Shown piece by piece: positions 1-5,467 of a stretch of 6,508 nt of DNA. A program made the position numbers and the translations under genes. The stretch's first letter is position 1. Every line of letters begins with the position of its first letter. This DNA comes from Deltaproteobacteria bacterium (GTDB lineage: Bacteria; Desulfobacterota; Binatia; UBA9968). The stretch covers positions 1-6,508 of the forward strand of contig JACPDC010000112.1 of NCBI GenBank assembly GCA_016184235.1, read 5' to 3'. Below the pieces are notes generated by a model. It ran no database searches. It worked only from the letters and a program-made list of their open reading frames with translations, and had not been told where the DNA came from.

Positions 1-1495
1 CTGCCCTTGCGCCGCCCGGCAGGGAGGGGAATCTTTGCGCGTCCGGCCAGGTACTGGCCGGTGAGCGAGCGCGCCTCGCGCATCACGTCCTCGGGCCGGC
101 CCTCGGCCACCACTTCGCCGCCATGGACCCCGGCCCCCGGTCCCATGTCGATGACATGGTCCGCCGCCAGGATCGTATCGCGATCATGTTCGACAATCAG
201 GACCGTGTTTCCCTGGTCTCTCAGCTGTTGCAGGATAGCCAGAAGCCGGGCGTTATCCCTGGGATGCAGTCCGATGCTGGGCTCATCCAAAATGTAAAGA
301 ACGCCGACCAGACCGGCGCCGATCTGCGTCGCCAGACGAATCCTCTGCGCCTCCCCTCCGGAGAGAGTCGCCGAGGCGCGCCCCAAGGTCAAGTAGTCGA
401 GACCGACCTGGATCAGGAAGCTCAACCGGCTGCGGAGCTCTTTGAGAATTTTCCCGGCGATGGCCTCCTCGCGCGCGCGGAACTGAAGGCCGCTCATGAA
501 TCGGTGCGTCTCGCCGATGGACAAGGCGGTCACCTCGGCAATGCTCTTGGCGCCGATCTTGACATGGAGGCTCTCTTTTCTCAGGCGCATGCCGCGGCAC
601 TGCCGGCAGGGGCGGAGGCGCAGGAGCTCGGCGGCATCCTCGGCCGAAAGGCCGCACGGGGTCTCGACGCCCAATCCGGCGCATGCCGGGCAGGCCCCGT
701 GCGGGCTGTTGAAGGAAAAGAGCCGGGGCGTCAATTCAGGATAGGAGACGCCGCAGCGGACGCAGGCCTGCTTTTGGCTGAAGAGCATGGGCTCGTTCTT
801 GCCCCGCTCGCCGGCGGAAAGGCGGTCTCCAGAGAGTCCGCCAGCCGCTTTTCTATTCCTTCCCGGAGCGCCAGCCGATCCACTACCAGGTCCAGGTCAT
901 GAGGCCGGTTTTTCTTGAGCGCGATCTCCGCCCCCAGCTCATGAAGCTCGCCATCGATTTGCACGCGGACGAAGCCGGCCCGGGCGAGCTCCCTGAGCTC
1001 TCTTCGGAACTCGCCCTTCTTCGCGGACGCGATCGGGGCCAGAATATGGAACTGGGTCTGCCGCGGCAGAGAGAGCAGTTGATCGACGATCTCTTGAACG
1101 GTTTGAGTGGAGATCTCTCTGCCGCAGAGATGGCATTCGGCTCTGCCGACCCTGGCGAACAGGAGCCTCAGATAATCGTAGATCTCGGTGACCGTGCCCA
1201 CCGTGGAGCGCGGGTTGTGGCCCGGGCTCTTCTGGTCGATGGCGATGGCCGGCGACAGTCCGTCGATGGAGTCCACGTCGGGCCGCTCCATCTGCTCCAG
1301 GAACTGCCGCGCGTAGGCGGAAAGCGATTCGACATAGCGCCGCTGCCCCTCGGCATAGAGGGTGTCGAAGGCGAGCGAAGACTTTCCCGAACCGGAAACG
1401 CCGGTGATGACGACGAGCCGGTCGCGCGGGATCTCGAGGTCGATATTCTTGAGGTTATGCTCGCGCGCCCCCCTTATAACGATGTTCCCTGGCAT
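1..1495 (-). CDS. uvrA: Excinuclease ABC subunit A, N-terminal part, frame-disrupted and lacking the insertion domain (runs off left edge)
   Basis: UvrA is the damage-recognition ATPase of nucleotide excision repair; it loads UvrB and is a partner of Mfd. From ATG 1495 the protein begins MPGNIVIRGAREHNLKNI like other UvrA proteins. Walker A GVSGSGKS is at residues 32-39, followed by the signature-I start RRYVESLSAYARQFL and the UvrB-binding region (about 115-225). The frame then breaks near 823-810: the upstream frame ends at a stop at 731, while the true UvrA sequence continues in the other frame. That frame encodes zinc-module cysteines C-V-R-C and C-P-A-C (residues about 245-272), ABC signature LSGGEAQR (365-342), Walker B LDEPS (290-276) and VIVEHD-like LIVEHDRD, ending at window base 1 after SLTGQYLAGR. 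About 100 residues are missing between GLG and RPCRQC compared with E. coli. GTG 1558 and ATG 1555 are alternative starts adding about 20 residues unlike the family N-terminus. Whether the gene is active depends on the frameshift being real. Confidence 0.88.
810..823 (-). other. Single-base frame disruption inside uvrA
   Basis: The upstream frame reads ...EKRLADSLETA (GCC at 823-821) and then turns into proline/serine-rich nonsense ending at a TGA at 731-733. The downstream family-like frame resumes with codons phased from 821, reading LSAGERGKNEPMLFSQKQACVRCG. Joining the two needs one extra base (or loss of 3n+1 bases). The site GACCGCCTTTCCGCC has no convincing minus-one slippery heptamer in the required phase. 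A sequencing or assembly error, or a true mutation, is more likely than programmed frameshifting. Confidence 0.85.
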
Positions 1496-1515
1496 CTCTA
1501 AGACGGCCGCAGCGC

Positions 1516-1562
1516 TGGAGTGCCGGAGTATCGGGTCGATACTCCATTGCTCCATCACTCCA
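1516..1562. repeat. Nested perfect inverted repeat between phosphohexomutase gene and uvrA
   Basis: GGAGTATCG (1525-1533) and CGATACTCC (1537-1545) form a perfect 9-bp stem with a 3-base loop. Outside it, TGGAGTG (1516-1522) and CACTCCA (1556-1562) form a second 7-bp pair. On the minus-strand RNA the structure spans the phosphohexomutase stop and the alternative uvrA starts at 1558/1555 and ends about 20 bases before the conserved uvrA start at 1495. No U run follows, so termination is unlikely; a translational or RNA-stability role is possible. Confidence 0.6.
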
Positions 1563-1563
1563 T
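1540..1563 (-). repeat. Three-copy 8-nt degenerate tandem repeat at the phosphohexomutase stop
   Basis: Read on the minus strand, ATGGAGTG (1563-1556), ATGGAGCA (1555-1548) and ATGGAGTA (1547-1540) are consecutive 8-base units sharing ATGGAG. The first unit contains the end of the phosphohexomutase gene, and ATG triplets or the overlapping GTG (1558) offer alternative uvrA starts. This is directly visible; biological meaning is unknown. Confidence 0.6.
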
Positions 1564-2910
1564 TTGAAGCTCTTTCAACTTTTGCTCAACGATGCTCCGG
1601 TATTCTTCCAGCTTCTCGGCGCTCCGGGCCTCGAAGCGCAGGACCAGGGCGGGCTGCGTGTTCGAGGCGCGAACGAGTCCCCAGCCTTCGGCGAACTGGA
1701 TGCGCACCCCATCCACGTCGATGATCGGGTAGTGATTGCGGAAAAACTCCTTGGCCTTTTCCGCCACGGCGAACTTTCTCTCATCGGGGCACTCCACCCG
1801 GATCTCCGGGGTTGAGACAAGCTTGGGAACATCCGAGAGCAGCGTCGACAGCGGCCGGCCGGCGCGGGCCAAAAGCTCCAGCAGACGCACCGATGCGTAG
1901 ATGGCGTCATCGTAGCCGAAATAGCGGTCGGCAAAAAACATGTGGCCGCTCATTTCCCCGGCCAGGAGCGCGTGCGTCTCCTTCATCTTCGCCTTGAGCA
2001 GCGAATGGCCCGCCTTCCACATGATCGGCACGCCGCCGTGGCGCGCGATCTGGTCATACAATCTCTGCGAGCCTTTCACCTCCGAGATCACCACGGCGCC
2101 AGGATGGCTCTTCAAGATGTCGCGGGAAAAAAGGATCAGGATCTCGTCGCCCCAGAGGATACTCCCCCGTTCGTCTACCACCCCGATGCGGTCCCCGTCT
2201 CCGTCGTAGGCGATTCCCACATCCGCCTTTTCTTCTTTGACCGCGCGAATAAGATCTTCCAGGTTTTCGGGGACCGTAGGATCCGGATGGTGAATGGGAA
2301 AGGCGCCGTCCGGGACGCAGGCGATCTCCCGCACCACGCAGCCGAGCCGGCGGAAGATCGGCGGCGCTACAGGCCCCGCCACTCCGCTCCCGGCGTCGAC
2401 CACGACCTTCAGAGGCCGCGCCAACGCCGGCACGTCCCGCAGCACACGCTCCTCGTAAGGCGGCACGATGGCGTAGCGCGCCTGCTTCCCCCCGGGCCGC
2501 TCTTGAAACTCTCCTTGCGCCATTTTTACCCGAAGCTCCTGGATCTGCGCGCCGTAGAGAGTCTCCTTGCCGACGCACACCTTGAAGCCGTTGTACTCCG
2601 AGGGATTATGGCTCGCGGTGATCTGCACGCCGCCGTCCAGGTCGAGATGAAAAAGGGAAAAATAGAGCAGCGGCGTGGGGCAAACTCCGATATCATAGAC
2701 CTGAAGTCCCGCAGAGAGGAGACCTCCTATCACTGCTTCTGCGTAAGCGTCGGACGTAAAACGGCAATCCCGCCCCACGGCCACACGCCTCCCGCCGCGA
2801 TCATGGACGATGGTCCCATGAACTCGACCGAGGAGCCGGGCGAATTCTTCGTCAAAATCCTTCTCCGCCAAACCCCGTATGTCGTACTCGCGAAAAACCG
2901 TCGGGTTCAT
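1555..2910 (-). CDS. Phosphomannomutase/phosphoglucomutase (alpha-D-phosphohexomutase, AlgC-like)
   Basis: The enzyme interconverts hexose 1- and 6-phosphates (mannose and/or glucose), feeding GDP-mannose or UDP-glucose synthesis for envelope polysaccharides. The 451-residue product is full length for the bacterial PMM/PGM type (Pseudomonas AlgC is about 460). The four family loops are in order: phosphoserine loop ITASHNPSEYNGFK with catalytic S100 (97-110), metal loop DGDGDR (236-241), sugar-specificity loop GEMSGHMFF (318-326), and phosphate-binding loop RASNTQPALVLRFE (414-427). The N-terminal MNPTVFREYDIRG matches typical PMM/PGM starts. GEMSGH is typical of dual PMM/PGM enzymes, but exact substrate preference cannot be read from sequence. 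Its ATG overlaps the pdxA stop as ATGA. The TGA stop (1557-1555) lies in a small tandem repeat just before uvrA. Names manB or algC would both be defensible; none is assigned. Confidence 0.94.
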   Translation of the reverse strand: MNPTVFREYDIRGLAEKDFDEEFARLLGRVHGTIVHDRGGRRVAVGRDCRFTSDAYAEAVIGGLLSAGLQVYDIGVCPTPLLYFSLFHLDLDGGVQITASHNPSEYNGFKVCVGKETLYGAQIQELRVKMAQGEFQERPGGKQARYAIVPPYEERVLRDVPALARPLKVVVDAGSGVAGPVAPPIFRRLGCVVREIACVPDGAFPIHHPDPTVPENLEDLIRAVKEEKADVGIAYDGDGDRIGVVDERGSILWGDEILILFSRDILKSHPGAVVISEVKGSQRLYDQIARHGGVPIMWKAGHSLLKAKMKETHALLAGEMSGHMFFADRYFGYDDAIYASVRLLELLARAGRPLSTLLSDVPKLVSTPEIRVECPDERKFAVAEKAKEFFRNHYPIIDVDGVRIQFAEGWGLVRASNTQPALVLRFEARSAEKLEEYRSIVEQKLKELQME

Positions 2911-3920
2911 TCTTTCCTCCCCATCTTCTTTCGCCCGGCCAACCGGGCGGCCAGGAGAATCGCCTCTCTCATGCTCGAGCTGTCCGCCCGGTCCTTTCCG
3001 GCGATCTCGTACGCGGTGCCGTGATCCACGGATGTCCGGATGATCGGCAGCCCGAGCGTCAACGCCGCGCCGCCGAAAAAATGGAGCAGCTTGAGCGGTA
3101 TGAGACCCTGATCGTGATACATACAGACCACCGCGTCGTAATCTCCGCGCGCCGCCTGGTAAAAGAGGCTGTCCGCGGGAAACGGGCCCTGCACCTGAAT
3201 CCGCCGCGCCTGCGCCTCCTGGACCGCCGGCGCGATAACCTTCTCTTCCTCGCGCCCGAAGAGGCCTTCCTCGCCGGCATGGGGATTCAGCGCCGCCACC
3301 GCCAGCCGGGGGCGGGAGATGCCGAAATATTTATGCAGCGCCTGATGGGTGAGCTCGAGCGTCACCCGAATCCGCTTGCGCGTGAGCTCACCGGCAACCC
3401 GCATCAGAGGGAGGTGGACCGTGACCAGAACGACTCTCAAGCTCTCCCCCAACAGCATCATCCGCACCTCCCGGGTGCCTGTCAGCTCGGCCAGGAGCTC
3501 CGTGTGGCCGGGATAGCGATAGCCGGCAAGCTGGAGGACCCGCTTGCTGATAGGCGCCGTCGCCATGGCATCCGCAACCTCGGCGAGAGCCAGCTCCGTA
3601 GCTCCTCGGATATAGCGGTACACGGCTTCGCCGCAGGCCCGCGAAGGATGTCCCGGCCTGGATTGTCGAGGGGAGAGAGAGGTGAGGCCGTACACCGGAA
3701 TCGCCCCGGGGCCTGGGGCGACGGGCTGCCCGCGCTCCCAAGGGACCAGTTGGGGATATCCCCGCTGGCGCTTCCGGGTCCGCTGGAGAACTTCCCAGTC
3801 GCCTACCACCAGCGGACGGCATGCCTCTCTAACCGCGGGGTGGACCGACGCTTTTAGAACCACCTCCGGTCCCACTCCGGCCGGATCCCCCATGGTCACA
3901 GCCACAATGGGTTTGGCCAT
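2907..3920 (-). CDS. pdxA: 4-hydroxythreonine-4-phosphate dehydrogenase PdxA
   Basis: PdxA oxidises 4-(phosphooxy)-L-threonine with NAD(P); the product is used by PdxJ to make pyridoxine 5'-phosphate (DXP-dependent vitamin B6 pathway, cytoplasm). The 337-residue product is close to the usual ~330. Seen: N-terminal VAVTMGDPAGVGPEV (7-20), APISKRVLQLAGYRYPGHTELLAELT (about 122-147), and the three metal-binding histidines in their family contexts: H169 in VHLPL, H214 in NPHAGE and H269 in MYHDQGL. GLPIIRTSVDHGTAYEIAGK (290-309) is the conserved C-terminal signature. The ATG at 3920 gives the typical MAKPIVAVTMGDPAG start; the nearest Shine-Dalgarno-like GAGGAG (3935-3940) sits rather far, 14 bases upstream, so initiation may be weak. 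The stop overlaps the next start by 4 bp, implying translational coupling to the phosphohexomutase. No missing catalytic residues were noticed. Confidence 0.96.
   Translation of the reverse strand: MAKPIVAVTMGDPAGVGPEVVLKASVHPAVREACRPLVVGDWEVLQRTRKRQRGYPQLVPWERGQPVAPGPGAIPVYGLTSLSPRQSRPGHPSRACGEAVYRYIRGATELALAEVADAMATAPISKRVLQLAGYRYPGHTELLAELTGTREVRMMLLGESLRVVLVTVHLPLMRVAGELTRKRIRVTLELTHQALHKYFGISRPRLAVAALNPHAGEEGLFGREEEKVIAPAVQEAQARRIQVQGPFPADSLFYQAARGDYDAVVCMYHDQGLIPLKLLHFFGGAALTLGLPIIRTSVDHGTAYEIAGKDRADSSSMREAILLAARLAGRKKMGRKE
2916..2920 (-). promoter_or_regulatory. Shine-Dalgarno for the phosphohexomutase gene
   Basis: On the minus strand GGAGG (within GGGGAGG) lies 5 bases before the ATG at 2910. 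It is the strongest ribosome-binding site seen in the window and lies inside the last codons of pdxA. It fixes the start of the downstream gene. Confidence 0.75.
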
Positions 3921-3958
3921 TTTCTGTCTTGAGACTCCTCGAAAAGACTTTGTCGAGA

Positions 3959-3986
3959 TTTATCGCAGATGGGCCGGGTGAAACAA
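3959..3986 (-). promoter_or_regulatory. Weak sigma70-like promoter candidate for pdxA
   Basis: On the minus strand TTGTTT (3986-3981) and GATAAA (3964-3959) are separated by 16 bases and lie about 40 bases before the pdxA ATG. The matches to TTGACA and TATAAT are only partial (3 of 6 and 4 of 6). The position, just downstream of the palindromic element and before the only sizeable gap in the cluster, makes an internal promoter plausible but unproven. Confidence 0.2.
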
Positions 3987-3990
3987 GAGA

Positions 3991-4088
3991 GTCAACCCCT
4001 TCGACAGGCTCATGGTTCGATTGACTCACCATGACCCTGAGGCTCTCGAAGGGTCAGGGTTGACGGTGAGCAAGGTCGAACCGTCAAC
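3991..4088. repeat. Compound palindromic intergenic element between surA and pdxA
   Basis: This stretch is packed with interleaved inverted repeats. GTTGACGGT (4059-4067) and ACCGTCAAC (4080-4088) form a perfect 9-bp stem with a 12-base loop that overlaps the surA stop codon (4084-4086). CCCTTCGA (3997-4004) pairs with TCGAAGGG (4046-4053). Inside that, TCATGGT (4010-4016) pairs with ACCATGA (4028-4034). GGTTCGA and CTCACC (4014-4030) can alternatively pair with GGTGAG and TCGAACC (4065-4082), and TCAACCC (3992-3998) with GGGTTGA (4057-4063). No U tract follows on the minus strand, so it is not a textbook terminator. The motif style (CCCTTCGACAGGCTCA and its near-complement) resembles intergenic palindromes I recall from many environmental genomes; that recollection is unverified. 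Confidence 0.7.
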
Positions 4089-5409
4089 GATCTGAAGAGA
4101 AGGGATTGAGCCGCCGCCAGATGCCGGAAAAGAATCCTCCCGACGATTCGGATTTTGAAGCCGGGTCGGTGATCTCCTCCAGAGGCGGGAGCACATCCTC
4201 GGGAACGTCCTCGGAGGAATCTGTCCTAAAAAGCGGAATGCCGAAGACCCTGACGATGTTCTGCCCGCTCAGCTCTCCCTGGGCATCCTCCCCTTCGATA
4301 GGGCTCTCACTGATAATGTAAGTAAGAGGATTTAAATAGCTCAGGAAGCCTGACTGCTCGTTCCTGCTTCTCTGGGACCGAGCCGCCATCAGAGAATCGA
4401 CGGTCCCCTCTTTGGTCTCTTCGGCGCGGAAAACCACTCCGGGAAGCTTCACGTCCACCCGGTGCCTCTTCCTCAAGTCGCTCTTCAGCCACTTCTGGAA
4501 TCGCTCCTCCAAGGCCTTGGCGTAGAGCTCTTCCTTGATCTTTTCTTGCACGTCGCCGAGCGGCAGGAGCCGGCCCGCCTCCCGCGCCTCCAATTTGATC
4601 AGGTGTACTCCCAGGCTGGTGCGGAGCGGTTGGCTGATTTCCCCGACGGACAGTTTGGCGAAGGCGATCTCCTCGATCTCTTTGAGCAGGCTGCCACGGT
4701 TGATCCAGCCGATGTCTCCTCCCTGCGCCGCGCCGGCGCCCTCCGAGTTCTGCTCGGCCAGCTTGGCGAATTCCTCTCCGCCCAGCGCCCGGCGCCGTAC
4801 TTCCAGCGCCTTTTGCGTCGCCTCTTTTTCCTGCTCCGCAGGGGCGTCCCGCGGCGCCGAAAACAGGATGTGGCGCAGCCGAACTCTCTCCTGGGTCGTG
4901 AATCTTTTCGGGTTCAGGCGATAATACCGCTCCACATCTTCCGAGGTGATGTTCACTCTCTTGCGCACCTGACGGTTGATGATTTCGCTCTTCTCGATCT
5001 GCCCGCGTATCGAAGCGCGGTAGCTCTCCATGGTGGTGCCTTCCCGTTTCAGGACCTCGGCGAGCTCCTCGTCCCCGATCCGGTTTTGCTGCTTGATCCG
5101 GCCGATATAGCCGTCGACCTCCCCTTCGCCGACACGGATGTCCGCCAGCTTCACTTCCGCCGCCAGGAGTCTTTCCGTGATGAACTGCTCCAGGACTTCC
5201 CGGTCTTCTTTTTCGATGCGGCTCAAGTCCCCGGCCGGGAAATCCCGGCCCATCCTGGTCTTGGCGTACTCTTTGAAGCTGGAGAGCGTATAAGGTTCCC
5301 CGTCGATCACCGCCACCACCTGCTCCACCACCCTGGCCATGAGGGGCAGAGAGTGAAACACGAGCAGGGCGCCGAGCAGGAGGCTGCGGTAAGTTCTTTG
5401 CCTCAGCAT
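4084..5409 (-). CDS. surA: SurA-type periplasmic chaperone / peptidyl-prolyl cis-trans isomerase
   Basis: SurA-type proteins escort unfolded outer-membrane proteins through the periplasm and isomerise peptidyl-proline bonds. The 441-residue product starts with a signal-peptide-like segment: basic MLRQRTYR, a hydrophobic stretch to about residue 22, then a possible cleavage region near LPLMARVVEQ. Residues about 26-165 form the helical SurA N-terminal chaperone domain (VVAVIDGEPYTLSSFKEY, then FITERLL). Residues about 174-274 are a parvulin (PPIC) domain with VRLRHILFSA, FAKLAEQNSEG, GGDIGWINRGSL and LGVHLIKLE. Only one parvulin domain is present, whereas E. coli SurA (428 residues) has two. 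A charged helical segment (about 285-320) closes the SurA core, then about 115 residues of unrecognised C-terminal extension follow. The ATG at 5409 fits the signal peptide; a weak AGG lies upstream. mfd is upstream and pdxA downstream; surA-pdxA adjacency is also known in E. coli. A generic PpiC/PpiD-like name is possible, but the N-terminal domain favours SurA. Confidence 0.88.
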   Translation of the reverse strand: MLRQRTYRSLLLGALLVFHSLPLMARVVEQVVAVIDGEPYTLSSFKEYAKTRMGRDFPAGDLSRIEKEDREVLEQFITERLLAAEVKLADIRVGEGEVDGYIGRIKQQNRIGDEELAEVLKREGTTMESYRASIRGQIEKSEIINRQVRKRVNITSEDVERYYRLNPKRFTTQERVRLRHILFSAPRDAPAEQEKEATQKALEVRRRALGGEEFAKLAEQNSEGAGAAQGGDIGWINRGSLLKEIEEIAFAKLSVGEISQPLRTSLGVHLIKLEAREAGRLLPLGDVQEKIKEELYAKALEERFQKWLKSDLRKRHRVDVKLPGVVFRAEETKEGTVDSLMAARSQRSRNEQSGFLSYLNPLTYIISESPIEGEDAQGELSGQNIVRVFGIPLFRTDSSEDVPEDVLPPLEEITDPASKSESSGGFFSGIWRRLNPFSSDR

Positions 5410-5433
5410 AGGGTAGGCACCTGAAAGAAGTCT

Positions 5434-5464
5434 CTATTCCAGCGAGGAATAGGTACTAGGTACC
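5434..5464. repeat. Two adjacent perfect inverted repeats in the mfd-surA gap
   Basis: CTATTCC (5434-5440) and GGAATAG (5446-5452) form a 7-bp stem with a 5-base loop. Directly next to it GGTAC (5452-5456) and GTACC (5460-5464) form a 5-bp stem with a 3-base loop. Both lie between the mfd stop and the surA start. Read as minus-strand RNA, the larger hairpin is followed by AGACTTCTTTC, not a clean U run, so it is at best a weak terminator or an RNA-processing or attenuation signal. The symmetry is seen directly; any role is inference. Confidence 0.5.
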
Positions 5465-5467
5465 ATA

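Noticed and set aside
810..823. Programmed ribosomal frameshifting in uvrA
   Set aside because: No in-phase slippery heptamer or obvious downstream stimulatory structure was seen, and UvrA is not known to use recoding; error or mutation is simpler.
123..902. Plus-strand open frame of 259 codons at the left end
   Set aside because: The minus strand here encodes the UvrA zinc, ABC signature and Walker B motifs; the plus frame is its complement and carries no recognisable domain.
1942..3024. Plus-strand open frame of 360 codons opposite the phosphohexomutase and pdxA genes
   Set aside because: It lies entirely antisense to two well-conserved genes, is rich in Arg/His/Pro and resembles no family; it is a typical shadow frame in GC-rich DNA.
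3021..3857. Plus-strand open frame of 278 codons opposite pdxA
   Set aside because: PdxA metal-binding histidines and family signatures are on the minus strand; this is a codon-bias shadow.
4059..4088. Rho-independent terminator after surA
   Set aside because: The 9-bp stem is perfect, but the sequence after it on the minus strand is CCTGACCC rather than a T run, and the loop is long.
4462..5424. Plus-strand open frame of 320 codons opposite surA
   Set aside because: It is antisense to a convincing SurA reading frame, has leucine/arginine-rich low-information sequence and no credible ribosome-binding site or domain.
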